A stretch of DNA of 54,354 nt from Gloeophyllum trabeum ATCC 11539 (Eukaryota > Basidiomycota > Agaricomycetes > Gloeophyllales > Gloeophyllaceae): assembly GCF_000344685.1 (NCBI RefSeq), contig NW_006920415.1, positions 145,660-200,013 of the forward strand, given 5' to 3'. The notes below the pieces were generated by a model. The model had not been told where the DNA came from. It worked only from the letters and a program-made list of their open reading frames with translations, and did no database searches. The first letter of the stretch is position 1, and each line of letters opens with the position of its first letter. Position numbers and translations under genes: made by a program. Shown piece after piece: positions 10,590 to 20,882 of the stretch.

Positions 10590-11966
10590 TTACACCTTCC
10601 CCACCCGTCCCTGCAACACCCTCATCCGATCCAGCACCGAGTCCGCCTCGAGGTAACACCCCTTCAGCCACCTCTCCCCCTCCCCAAAACTCCTCCGCGC
10701 ATGCAGCACCCGGCGGTTATCGAACACCACCGCGTCGCCCTCCCTCAGCGTATACTCGTGCGTATTTGCCGGATCTGCGAGGATGGAGGCGAACGCGCGG
10801 AGGGCGGTGTAGAAGGCGGGCGGCGTGGCGGGCGCGAGCGGCGCCTGGAAGGGCGGGGAGTAGTTGACGAACGCAACGTCCGGTCCTGGGTGCGCAGTCG
10901 CGGGGCGAGACGTAGGTGTGGATGTGGATGTGAGGGAAGGCGACGCGAGCTCGATCGTCGGGTGCGCGCAGTGCAGGTGGTGCCCGTCGTTGATGTAGTG
11001 GAACGGCACGGGCGTCGCGGCGAGCGTGTCGAACGCCGCCGGGTCGTCAGAGCGCAGCTCGCGCGCGGCGTGGATCGCGTCGAGGAAGAGCGAGCTCCCG
11101 CCGGCCACGCGGTTGCGCAGGCAGTGCAGGATCTGGTAGCGCGGGGGGTGCTGGAAGTACCTGGTGCGTATGTGCGGGCGGGTCAGTAGGTACGTACAAA
11201 TAAGGGAGGGAGGGGAGACGCACAGCAAGTCCATGTGCAGCCCCAAATCGAGGTTCGTGTACGCGATGTTCTTGCTCCGCTCGACGTTCTTCACGTCCCA
11301 CACCCGCCCGTAGAACGTCTCCCTAATCTCCCCAAAACGCTCCGCGAGCCTCGTCAGTTCGCACCTTTCGTGGCTCGTCTCCTGATTTGGCACGCCGCTG
11401 ACGAATAGTAACCCGTACTTGACGAGCTGCTCGATAGCGGTGAGAAGCCCGGCAGGCTTCTGCAGATCCTCATAGGGCACGAAGAGCGCGCTGGACTCGC
11501 TCACACGCTTCGCGTCCCATTCGACCCTCTCCACCTCGCGGTGGAACGCTGCGAGCTTCCCCGGATCGGCGTACCGCTCCAGCCACCCGCGCTCGTACGC
11601 GCTCTCGTGCCCGCCCTCCCACTTCACCCTGAGCACCCCCTCGTCGTGGTGGTACGCCACACCGCCCGGAACAGGCCTTGCAGCCACCAAGTCGGACGTG
11701 CGGTGCAGTTTCTGGCGCGTGGAGGGGTGGATGCACGAGGGGCACTGGCACGAGTCGCGCAGCCACACGTAGGGGAGCGTGAGGTTGTCCAGCGCGGGGA
11801 TCGTCACTGCTTGCGAGGAGAGGCCCCGGGCATTGGAAAACGGATGATTTCGAGAGGCCGGGGGAAAGACATGGGGGTGTAGACGCCCTGCGGTGCGCGG
11901 GGAGACGCTGAACGGGAGACGGAGGCGCTTGATCATGGTCGACCGAAAGAGTTTGATCTGTTCCAA
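10590..11966 (-). CDS. gamma-butyrobetaine dioxygenase-like Fe(II)/2-oxoglutarate enzyme
   Basis: Two exons, 11966-11224 and 11160-10590, give 437 aa. The N-terminal 35 residues are Arg/Ser-rich like a mitochondrial presequence; a second Met (11936) could be the real start. Next comes the small zinc-binding N-domain of this family (LRDSCQCPSCIHPSTRQK), then the TauD-type fold. The iron facial triad is visible as H244-M-D246 (LHMDLLYF) and H401 (RVLHARRSF). HPPRYQILHCLRNRVAGGS is typical of gamma-butyrobetaine hydroxylases, which make L-carnitine; trimethyllysine dioxygenase is the main alternative. The Met-Asp-Leu-Leu/Tyr junction forms only when the 63-base intron 11161-11223 is removed. A Ser/Thr/Pro-rich loop at about residues 320-345 looks like an insertion. 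The nested mobile elements lie 0.18 kb upstream. Confidence 0.88.
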   Translation of the reverse strand: MEQIKLFRSTMIKRLRLPFSVSPRTAGRLHPHVFPPASRNHPFSNARGLSSQAVTIPALDNLTLPYVWLRDSCQCPSCIHPSTRQKLHRTSDLVAARPVPGGVAYHHDEGVLRVKWEGGHESAYERGWLERYADPGKLAAFHREVERVEWDAKRVSESSALFVPYEDLQKPAGLLTAIEQLVKYGLLFVSGVPNQETSHERCELTRLAERFGEIRETFYGRVWDVKNVERSKNIAYTNLDLGLHMDLLCVSPPSLICTYLLTRPHIRTRYFQHPPRYQILHCLRNRVAGGSSLFLDAIHAARELRSDDPAAFDTLAATPVPFHYINDGHHLHCAHPTIELASPSLTSTSTPTSRPATAHPGPDVAFVNYSPPFQAPLAPATPPAFYTALRAFASILADPANTHEYTLREGDAVVFDNRRVLHARRSFGEGERWLKGCYLEADSVLDRMRVLQGRVGKV

Positions 11967-12181
11967 ATCTGGATTATCTCCTCGAAATCATGTGGATGGA
12001 CTATTTGTCGCACCGATTGCTTCCGGTAGAAATATATGACTGGTTTGGCTTATTCTGAGCTATGTCTCTTTTATTTTCGACTAATATTTCTGGCCTGTGC
12101 ATATAGCTGGTGGGGATGCAGTGGTCCGAGAACGTCCAGGCGACTGGGAGGTTCGCCCGCCGAACGCGTTCGCGAACGTGT

Positions 12182-12690
12182 AGGCCCCCTGAAAATACCC
12201 ATAGTGGTCTGATACCAGTTTTGGTAAAAATCACCCTCAACTGGGTGCCAGGTCTGATACAGTTTTGGTAAAGAACCTGCCGGTGGGATCAATCTTGGAT
12301 ACCAATTTTCGGGTAAAAACAGGCATCCAGAGCAAAGGTCGGATACTATTTGGGTAACAATTATGGCCACAACAGTGCCACAACTTGCCACAATAATCAG
12401 GTGGTGAGATTCTTGGATTCCATATACACCAGTGCACATCAGAGAGGCTCATAAAGCCCATACATAACTGAATCTGGTATGACCGCAGGCACTGGAATTT
12501 TTTTGTGAATAAATAAATATCCTCAAGCCCTCAGGTTGGATACCAATGTTTCGGTAAAAATCACGTCTAAGGCGAGAGGTCGGATACTTTTCGGGTAAAA
12601 CACATCCCAATATAGTAATTTTGGTTTCGGTAAAAATGGGGGAAAATTGGAATCTGGTATCAGACCTCTATGGGTATTTTCAGGGGGCCT
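12182..12690. mobile_element. inner transposon with 37-bp inverted repeats and 8-bp target duplication
   Basis: Bases 12182-12218 and 12654-12690 are inverted repeats identical at 36 of 37 positions, starting AGGCCCCCTG. Immediately outside, GAACGTGT occurs at 12174-12181 and again at 12691-12698, a perfect 8-bp target-site duplication. An 8-bp duplication is typical of hAT-type elements; this 509-bp copy has no transposase and must be non-autonomous. Removing it and one duplicate rejoins the outer element, so it is the younger insertion. Confidence 0.85.
12211..12636 (+). repeat. seven copies of a GATACC...GGTAAAAA motif
   Basis: A roughly 20-base unit, consensus GATACCAATTTTCGGTAAAAA, occurs in the same orientation at about 12211, 12256, 12298, 12341, 12539, 12582 and 12615 (degenerate). 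Spacing is irregular (about 30-200 bases). Repeated subterminal motifs of this kind are known as transposase-binding sites in hAT and CACTA elements. Confidence 0.7.
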
Positions 12691-13288
12691 GAACGTGTTC
12701 GGCGAATGTCTGGGCACGTGAGGGGATGCCACGCCACCCGAGCCTAGGGAATCGCCACACCGCAACTGTTATTGAGCGAGAAAGGCAATGGCAGCTATGC
12801 TTTCAATCCATAAAATACAGTTTGTTATGCACATATTATTGTACCATACCAGGGATATTGATGACGTGAATAGAGTAATTTCCATGAATTTCAAGTTGTC
12901 TGTGCCCAATGACCAATTATATGTATACAGGGCATCTGTGGAGGCATCACATTTCCAATGCAATGCCAGTAGTATTGACCATGGAAACCGTTAGGGGGAG
13001 GGCACGGAAGGGGCTTCAGTGGGTTCATGTGACCCCAATTGGACAGACAGCTTTGATTACTCACCACATTTTTTTACAATTACCCAGCAATTTCAATCTC
13101 ACAGACTGATACAATAAACTTACACGTTAAAACCCTCAGGCTATGCAGATTTTATCATAAGAGGAGGGGTACGCGTCTGTGGCCGGTGGACAGAGCCACG
13201 AATCGACACGCGCCCACGTGCACCGTGGTGTGGTTCTCACGTTCGCATTTGCAGTTCGCAAACGCGTTCGGCGGTGTGACCTCCCAGT

Positions 13289-14343
13289 GGGGTCGACTTT
13301 CTGAGTGGTCCTTTACGATGGACGTTATGACGTCATTCTGCCGTTACCGACACTGACCGAAATACCACGTGATCGTTACGTGACGCGTGAATATTACGCG
13401 ACGCGTCGTGCGCCGGGCGCAAATGCCCCTTCTCCTCTTCCTCCCTCGTCCCTGTATTCTCCCCGAATGTTGTCGACAACGATGAGGACACCATGCTGCA
13501 GTAACGCGTTAACTACTTCAGGGCCTCCCATCCTTGCACGCGTATATCGTCAAGGCTAAGATGAAGTAGGCAATGGTCATAACGGTATGCAATGCCTTCT
13601 TTCAACGCTCTATGGCATCTCTGACAAGAGAGAAACGATTAGAGGGTAATTATAAGGACAATTATTAATGGCTGCGGCGAAGCTTGCGCTAACTTGTTCG
13701 CATCCCTCGACGAGGGCGGGCATCAGCTCCTTTCTCGTCGATTTAGAGTCTCGTACGGGCGGCGTATATATCAGCTTCTTAGTGGGCTACTGTAAAAAAT
13801 CTAATGTCCGGCGCATATACCGACCATTTACCATGGGACGTCTCCACGACGGCCCCTTTCGAAGCTAGACCGTTCCTTCATCGCCATGTTGTCTTCAGGG
13901 TCCGCTACATCCACCTCAGTACGGTAGCTTTCCTCAGGTAACCATCGTCGCTAATCAGGACACAGATCCAGCTCACGCATATAGCCGCTCGAAATACTAT
14001 TTCTATCCATCTCGGCATCAGTTCAATGAAGGCGGGCATCCACCACTTTACGCGTACGGTCGCTTCATAATCCCGCACCCACGGCGCATGCATTAGCTCC
14101 TCAGTGGGCTATTTGGACAAACTACATTCCGGGCGCATATACCGACTATTGACCACAGAGCCTGAAGATCATGTTTCGTGCTAGATTCCTCCTACATCCT
14201 TCGGGACTACGCAATCCATCCACGTCTCGACGCGTCAACTACACGTGTATAAGCTACATTTCAACCCCTCCTACACAGCAACGTACAAGTACAATTACAT
14301 TTCAACGGTCCGTATGTGCTGAACGTCCAACAATGCTTCCCAC
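13289..14343. other. non-coding region with regulatory-type motifs and a diverged duplication
   Basis: About 1 kb between the outer element and the LEA-like gene. It contains a cluster of palindromic motifs at 13327-13406 and a diverged direct duplication (about 13772-13835 against 14099-14150). No convincing gene is present. Confidence 0.5.
13327..13406. promoter_or_regulatory. cluster of CRE, E-box and MluI-type palindromes
   Basis: Within 80 bases there are ATGACGTCAT (13327-13336), CACGTG (13366-13371) and two ACGCGT boxes (13383-13388, 13401-13406). These match the known consensus sites for bZIP, bHLH and MBF-type factors. The target gene is unclear: it could be an old upstream region of the dioxygenase, now separated by the mobile elements, or a promoter of something unrecognised. 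Confidence 0.4.
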
Positions 14344-16489
14344 TTATGTCTTCCCGTCAGCATGCACAGCAGTCCCCGCCGCGGAGCCAATTCCACCCCG
14401 GCTCTCCCCCTTCTTCAACGCCTCCCCCTCCTCCACCTTCTCATGCTTTCTCATAATCTTCCCGCTAAGCACCTTCGCCTCCCCGCGCACCTTCTCCATC
14501 AAGCTAGGCTTATGCTTCTCCTCCTTGTCCCGCCCGCTATGCTCGTCTCTACCCTCCGCCTTCGTACTGGCCGTCTCCGACGGGGAGGGGATCGGGTGCA
14601 GCGCCGCGGGGTGGTAGTTCGGCTCGTCGCCGTCGGCCTTCGTCCGGTCGGACTGTTGGGGTGCGCTCGGTACCTGAAAGGTGGTGGAACTCACGTTAGT
14701 ACCGTGTTCATATGCGCTCTCGACCCGGTCGACCCCCCCGCGCCCGATGTCCTTATCATCCAACCGAGCTCCATCTCGTCCGAGCCCGTGAACGCGACCC
14801 GTGGTGTTCAGACCGACGGGTGCGGGAAACTTCTTCTCGGCCTCCTGCTCTCCGTTTCCATCTTGCACGAGCTCGAGGTGAAGTGCTGCTCACCTTCTCC
14901 TGGCCCCTCAACGCATCCCGCGCGTCTTTCGTCATTCCTTCACCCTTAGTGCCTGCATCCTGAGGGACCTATCGAAACCCTCCTCATTAGATACCGAGCG
15001 GCCCCAAGTCTATCGTAGACTTACCTTGATACCATCACCCTTCACCAGTGGATCCGTCTCCAACCTGTTCACCCCATCTGCCTTCCCTCCACCAACCATA
15101 TCCTCCGGCTTCGCTCTGGGCACGCTCTGCTTGCGCTCGAACGCATCGTGCGTCGCAACAGCTGCAACGCCTCCAGCAGCGACGCCACCAGCCGCAGCGC
15201 CATAACCCATCTCCTTACCCGACTTCACGTCTCCAGCCGGCACATCGGCAACACCGGTTTCATCAGCACCTCCAGGCAACGCGCCCACACCACCAACGCG
15301 CTCCCCTGCTCTCGCCCCCGCCTTCTCGCTCGTCGGCATCGACACCCCCTCTACAGCACGCTCATACGGCACCTGCGCGACGCCTGCCTCCCCCACTGGG
15401 CCCGGCAGGGAGCCCACGCCGCTCGAGTTCTCGCCCGGCCTTAGCCCATTGGTCTCGCTCGACGGCAGCGACGTACCCGTCTCCAGCGACGAATTGAAGA
15501 TGGACTTTGACGGCTGCGTGGATGCGGTAGCGGTCGTAGCGGTCTCCTGCGCGCTCCCGACTACATTCCCTGCAGTCTCCTTCGCCTTGTATGCTGCCTC
15601 TGCGGCGGTGCCCGCGACCACGGCAGCCGCCGCGCCTGCTGTCTCCTGCGCACGCGAGGTGAGATTGCTTGCGGTTTCCTGCGCAGTACGGACGGCGCTC
15701 CCTGTCGTCTCCTTCGCGTTGTTCGTCGTTGCTCGTGCGCTCTGTGTCGCGCCTGCTGCTAGCCCCTCCAGCGTACTACCCTTCTCCCCCTCCTCGCGCT
15801 CGTCGAGCACTTTGGCGACGCCGGTCTCGTTGATCGTCCCCGGAAGCGCGCCGACGCCGCCAGAGTGCTCGCTCGGCCGCGCCCCTGTGATTTCAGTCGA
15901 CGGGAGCGAGGTCTCGTGGAAGTCATCGTAAGGGCCAGCAGTCGTTCTGGTGTTGTTGTTACCAGCTAACACACGAACGCTAAGTCCTGCGATTGCAGCG
16001 AGTAGGATAAAACGGAAACGTACGGATGTAAGAGGCAACGGATGCAGGTAGGTACTGCTTCGCCGTCTCAGCGACGCTCTGTAGAGTCGTGCTCGCGGAC
16101 TCGGTCGCACTCTGGAGGGTGCTGCTCGCCGTCTCCGTCGCGCTCTTCAGCGTCCCGCTCACCTCCTCCTGGCTCGGTACGTACTCCTTCGCCTTCTCCA
16201 CTACCTGGTTCGGGTCGTTCAGGCCCTCGCGCCGGTCCTGCGTGGCCGGATACGCGCCGGGGAAGTCGGGGCCTGGCGTGCCGGGGGTGACGGCGGTGGG
16301 TGTGGGCTGGGTAAAAGAGGACGTTCCAGGTACGTGCGCGGGCGGTTCGGGGACGGCGGGGGCGGTGAAGGAAGAAGTGCCGGCTGCGGACAGCTCAGCC
16401 GCGCGAGTAGTCTCGTTCGCCCACTGCTGCGCGGGCGTGCCCGTCTGGACGTCGAGCGACGGGCTCTCGAGTGGTTTGATGGTGGTCAT
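14344..16489 (-). CDS. LEA-like hydrophilic repeat protein
   Basis: Four-exon model 16489-16024, 15965-15025, 14959-14944 and 14861-14344; 646 aa in frame. The protein is almost entirely hydrophilic, rich in Ala, Thr, Glu, Gly and Lys, with no domain of fixed fold. Two repeat types are visible: 11-mer-like helical repeats (ATETAS, KETAGN, AQETAS, typical of group-3 LEA proteins) and blocks of the form GVGALPG...ETGVA, present four times at about residues 180-380. Such proteins protect cells during desiccation or heat; that role is inference. The 16-base third exon and the 14862-14943 intron are the weakest part of the model. A 21-base GT...AG stretch (14674-14694) is kept as coding. The start is MTTIKP at 16489; a frame open further upstream is probably leader. 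Confidence 0.75.
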
Positions 16490-17936
16490 GATGGATGGAT
16501 TATGTGGTGCGTTACAAGATAAAAGAGGTGCGCTATTCCGACTATACAAGCGAGATCGAAGTTCGTAGCAGGTCGTGATTGTGAGGACTCCCCGCTATGG
16601 AGAGCCCGTTTTATTAGACCGGGTGGGGCGCTGACGAGGGCCATGTCATGCCCAGTGTTGGGCCCGGAGGGAGTCAGCCGCCATTATGACATCATTGGAC
16701 GCGATGTCATTGCTGTATCTAGTAAGTGGTTTCCCATTTTTGGAAGTAGTCAGGGGCGGGTGTGGCGTCAACCCGAAGGGTCAACTGCGATTCGCCCGTT
16801 GAAGCGTAAGTCGCCTAGCATTGTGGTGCACATAGATAGGTCGAGGTGCGTTTCGGTATCTTGTTATTCTGGTGCCAGTAATGCACCGTACGAGGTTCGT
16901 CTTCTTTCCAATTACTTACCATTAACAAGCGCAGCTGAAAGGGGGAGGGAGTGAGCATGTCCTGGACTTCCACGATTTCCGGTGCGCCCCGTGTACGCAG
17001 TGTCAACGACATCAGATGACGTGGCAGGATGCTTGGGTGGCAGAGGTTCGTGATAATATGGACAGCTCTCATGGCTTTCCCTTTCCGCTGCGTCTTCTCG
17101 TTGTTGAATGCCGGGCTTGGGCCTTGGTAGAGGGGATGTGGAGGGAGGAAGGAACGATAAAGGTGTGTCTATTTTTGCCCCCTATCGCTAGCACTACAAG
17201 AGAACGTGACAACAACGCCGGGTTCCACAAGTTAAACGGTCCTCGACCCTTGTATAACGAAGACTCTGTCCCGCGTCTCGGACCTGAGCTGCCTTGCGTA
17301 TCCCCACCATCCGTATGGAGGAATATGAAACTCATTTCATGGCTCTCCGTGTCGCGTCAAAGCATACTATGCATAAAACGCTCGAGCTGGAACTACGCAA
17401 CTGTGAAACGTAAGCACAAATACCCCCGCGGTAATGCCTGGGTCTAAATAAACCGTCTCAGAAGCGTCTGATGGGCTAGAGCTCTGAGTCAAAGTGTAAG
17501 TCTCTGTAAAGGCGGTTGCCTTCTAACTTTGTCTTCTGGTGCCTACAGCGCCTACTAGGTCTCGTGCCAGGTACCCTGAGAGCACATCGCCCCGAAGAGC
17601 TTTCGAACTGCTAATAATACACTGCAACTTCGCTGAGGGTTCTGCCCGCCGTATACCCGAATAAAACAGTATGTACATGTCCAGCACTACTTCTCTTGAC
17701 TTTAAAGCTACATTGTCCTAGACGCGTGGACTTTTGTGATGTGAGATCTTTCCTCCTTGTCTCGCGCGTTCGGGTGAGCTGGGTAGCCAGACACGTCCTC
17801 GCATTTACGAGAGCGCCCACCTGCGGCTGCTAGGCGCTCAATTTGAAGCTATCGGTGCGTCAGGGGCTCATTATATGCATCCTGTTCCCATGCTTTCTGA
17901 ATCTGCATTCTCGATTGGGAAAGCTCGAAACTTTGC
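16490..17936. other. intergenic, no gene recognised
   Basis: About 1.45 kb between two divergent genes. Only short shadow frames were seen. An AATAAAA-type A/T box at about 16608-16616 may serve the LEA-like gene. Confidence 0.45.
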
Positions 17937-18027
17937 TATAAAGATCTGCGAACGTCTCGACTTCTCTCTGGGAAGCAGTAAAAGCAGTTCTTCCCGTATC
18001 GCCACGGCCTAAATAGCTGCTATATAA
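17937..18027 (+). promoter_or_regulatory. two TATA boxes before the CaaX protein
   Basis: TATAAAG at 17937-17943 is 94-100 bases before the first ATG (18037). TATATAA at 18021-18027 lies 55-61 bases before a second in-frame ATG (18082). Use of the second box would favour the shorter protein starting MNTDTDVIF. Confidence 0.45.
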
Positions 18028-18036
18028 CGTCGAGCA

Positions 18037-19154
18037 ATGTCACTTGACGCTTGTAAGCTTCATTCAAACCGTTCTGTCATTATGAACACAGATACCGACG
18101 TGATATTCGTCTTCAGACCCGATGAGCCAGGGTATTTCATCGCTTGTCAGCGTGAAGGCCATACTCCCACATATGATTGGTATGCTCTGCCAATCTCTGG
18201 TGCAGCCGTCGGGTATGTGTGATCGACGCGATCTCCTACTAGGTCAGATCCCAGCCTATTGCCATCCTGCGTTCGAAAGAAGGAGGTTGGACGCATCGAG
18301 TTTATGACCGTTAGCGAGGACCAGAAGAGATTCATATTTGGAGAAGATATCAAGACAAGAGAGCCTACCTCGTGGTGTATGCCATCCATTCTTTTCGTCT
18401 GTCCCGAAACTCATAATCATCCCAACAGCTTACAATGTACCCAAGGAAATCAAGACTCTGAACAGCGAACACCCAACGAAGCATGTCTGCCTCGGCCCTA
18501 ATGGCTCCTGGGTCTGGGTGGGCAAGGACAAGACCATTGATTACAGCGCTAGAATCTTGCCCCCTCACCTTCAGAATCAGCTTGACAAAGACAACCTTGC
18601 TGGGTTAGTCATCAGGCAGGTCGCGATGGGGAAAGGAGGCAGTTGGGCAGTGCTGTACCAGAATGGCGTGAGTACATAATTTTAGCCACAGCACGGTCGG
18701 AGACTGAGGCTGCGCTCTTCGCAGCATTGCCGGGTACACGAGCAAGCTACCCTCGATCAAGTACTGGTCAAGGCCCGGAAGAGAGGCTTGTTTGCAAAGG
18801 TAAGTGTTACGGCACGAGAAATTTTCATTCCTAGATTGACCTACAGATAAGAGCGTATGCCTGAGTCTTTATGACCAGGACGATTTCTTTGTCCAGCTCA
18901 CCGATGGTTCATGCATCCTGAACTGCGATGAAACTTTCCGAGACAGTGTCCTGAAGAATTTCAAGACGGAAACGGACGCGAAACCGGCGAAAGCGCTGTT
19001 GAAGTTCGGTGGCAAGTTCGGCGCCAAGCGCCAGACAAGCGCTGAACGCGGCGACAAGGTAGTAACGATATTGAAAGCCACCGGGAAAGCTGGTGGTATA
19101 CTTGCGGGCAGTGCAATAAGTGCTGCACTTGGCACGGGATGTTCAATCATGTAA
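18037..19154 (+). CDS. protein of unknown family with C-terminal CaaX box
   Basis: Five-exon model 18037-18216, 18280-18376, 18429-18667, 18725-18799 and 18852-19154; 297 aa (282 if the start is 18082). The body contains short beta-type segments repeated in spirit: SWVWVGKD, SWAVLYQNG, FVQLTDGSC. The pattern recalls agaricomycete proteins with repeated blade-like W/F-containing units. The last 50 residues are different: basic, then Gly/Ala-rich (GKAGGILAGSAISAALG), ending CSIM at the stop codon. Cys-aliphatic-aliphatic-Met is a farnesylation signal in eukaryotes, so membrane attachment is predicted. Donor choice for intron 1 (18217) and the acceptor at 18851 are tentative. No enzyme motif was recognised. 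Confidence 0.7.
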
Positions 19155-19411
19155 GATGCTGCTGGAGTCAGTGAGTCCATCCCGCGAGCTCCGCAGCCAA
19201 GTAGGATGACCTAACGCTGGTAACAGGGTGACTATTGTTTTCAATCCATGACTCAATATAGGTGCACGAGCTACTGCCGATATAGGACATAATCTCCCCG
19301 CTTCTGTAAGCCAGGAGATCTTGTCCAATACGGATGCGAAAGCGGAATTTCCATCGGCAGCATCAGGGTGGCCTTGGCATTTTCTCGCGCCCACATTTCC
19401 TGCAATTATGG
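19155..19411. other. intergenic
   Basis: Short spacer between the CaaX gene and the first fold-back element; nothing recognised. Confidence 0.4.
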
Positions 19412-19761
19412 CAGTTACAGTGCCTTGCATAAGAAACTGAACATCGCATTTCCGCGCGCGTTGTTTGTCCGCGCCAAATATACCCTTTTCGGGTATCGGC
19501 AAATGTGCGGCAAAGACCGTAGCTAGGCATACAGCTGGGGGCAGAGTATAATGATTTACAGCCCTTAATGTAGTTGTAGACTATACATTTCATGCATGCT
19601 CTGAAGCCTTTCGAGCCCTCTCGGGGCATCTGCAAGTCCCTGCCCAACAAATGGTCCCGCAAGAGGCCTTCCGGACCTACCCGAAAAGGGTATATTTGGC
19701 GCGAACAAACAACGCGCGCGGAAATGCGATGTTCAGTTTCTTATGCAAGGCACTGTAACTG
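19412..19761. repeat. 350-bp fold-back element with 84-bp inverted arms
   Basis: Arms 19412-19495 and 19678-19761 are nearly perfect inverted copies, both 84 bp, starting CAGTTACAGTGCC at the outer ends. The 182-bp centre is non-coding. MITE-like. The outer CAG start is of a kind seen in hAT elements, but no 8-bp duplication was found in the flanks. Confidence 0.75.
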
Positions 19762-20131
19762 TTGTGTACTTAATTAGTCCAGGTAAGATAGGTAACAGCA
19801 TGCGTCCTGCAGATGTAAATCCGTTGTCTATAGCGCGAAGAATAAACCCGGGAACAAACCGCTAGTTACACGATGAAATTTCATGAGCAGCTGAGGCCTA
19901 GTTCACATATCAGAGTGGATGACATACTCCATACACCGTCGATGACTCGCCATTGCATGCACTACCCAGGGAGTCTTACGCTGTTCGGGTTTCCGACAAG
20001 TTCTTCTAGTTACTCGTATCAGTCCTATATGCCTCAGTTGCGAGAGAACAATGGTATCTGTACAATCATGGGATAATAACCCAGCAGGAAAGTCACAAGC
20101 CACAGATATTTATTGCGTAAAGGACGTGTGA

Positions 20132-20290
20132 TCATCCTCCCCCTCCAGAACCGTCTCCCTCAGAGGCACTTCCTTCGGTGCCGGTTTGAGGAGGATCGTC
20201 TTCTCCCGACTTGCCTGTGTCCAGGTGGCCTACGTCAGAGCCGTCATCGTTGCCTCCCCAATAGAAGCTGACAAGTTTGATCTCGCGCAT
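20132..20290 (-). CDS. possible terminal exon or small acidic protein
   Basis: A 52-residue minus-strand frame starts MREIKLVSFYWGG and ends in an acidic, Gly/Ser-rich tail. The composition looks coding rather than random, yet no family is recognised and no upstream exon could be joined in frame: nearby frames at 20300-20380 are open but shifted. It could be the 3' exon of a lost gene or a small ORF. Confidence 0.25.
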   Translation of the reverse strand: MREIKLVSFYWGGNDDGSDVGHLDTGKSGEDDPPQTGTEGSASEGDGSGGGG

Positions 20291-20436
20291 GCCAGTGATT
20301 GCCAGGCGCCGGACAGTTCCAGCCGCTTTAATCGGTCATTGTCATTAAACGATTGAATTTGAGTTGTTAACCACGTCCTGTAGCGCAGAGTCAAAAGGCG
20401 TATATGCGGATCCAGCTAGTCTTCCTTGTGCCACTA

Positions 20437-20880
20437 GGTGTGCTCAATTCTACAATTCGGCCGTTCGCTCGAGTAATCGTTCGCACTTTCGTTCGCGCCA
20501 GGAATAGCTCAAGAAGTGATGCGGGAGATGGCCGAACAATCATGTGACTTTCTCCTCCTCGCTGGTTTGGCTCGCTCGAGCTCTCTGTGTGACCCAAATA
20601 TATGGTTAGGAATGTACTACTGGACCTGCGCCGTAGGACGGGGATTAAATAACGATGACAGGCACTAAACATATGTTTTGTTACTACGTTACCCCATGTA
20701 ATGAGCTTATTGCCAGTGAATAGGAGGCGTTGCAAAACTTTGAAGTTCGAGCCGCTCGAGGGAGCAGACGCTCGGCTCCCTTGGGCCTTCTCCCGCATCA
20801 CTTCTTGAGCTATTCCTGGCGCGAACGAAAGCGCGAACGATTGCTCGAGCGAATGGCCGAATTGCAGAATTGAGCACACC
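20437..20880. mobile_element. Tc1/mariner-type MITE with about 100-bp inverted arms and TA flanks
   Basis: The outer ends GGTGTGCTCAATTC and GAATTGAGCACACC are exact inverses. The arms (about 20437-20533 and 20784-20880) match with only a few differences, around a 250-bp centre. TA stands directly outside both ends (20435-20436 and 20881-20882), as expected for insertion by a Tc1/mariner-type transposase. No transposase is present, so it depends on one elsewhere. Confidence 0.8.
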
Positions 20881-20882
20881 TA

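Larger units (their letters stand above)
12143..13288. mobile_element. outer transposon-like element with about 37-bp inverted ends
   Basis: Left end 12143-12179 and right end 13252-13288 are inverted copies with about five mismatches, both beginning ACTGGGAGGT and sharing CCGCCGAACGCGTT. Its 1146 bp carry no transposase-like frame. About half of it is occupied by a second element at 12182-12690. The part at 12699-13250 is A/T-rich and non-coding. No convincing target duplication could be fixed. It is probably a non-autonomous DNA transposon inserted in the upstream region of the dioxygenase gene. Confidence 0.65.

Noticed and set aside
10701..11189. 162-codon plus-strand Arg-rich frame
   Set aside because: Antisense to the dioxygenase exon; typical product of GC-rich coding DNA read backwards.
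14674..14694. 21-base GT...AG stretch in the LEA-like gene
   Set aside because: Too short for a spliceosomal intron and keeps the frame, so it was left as coding.
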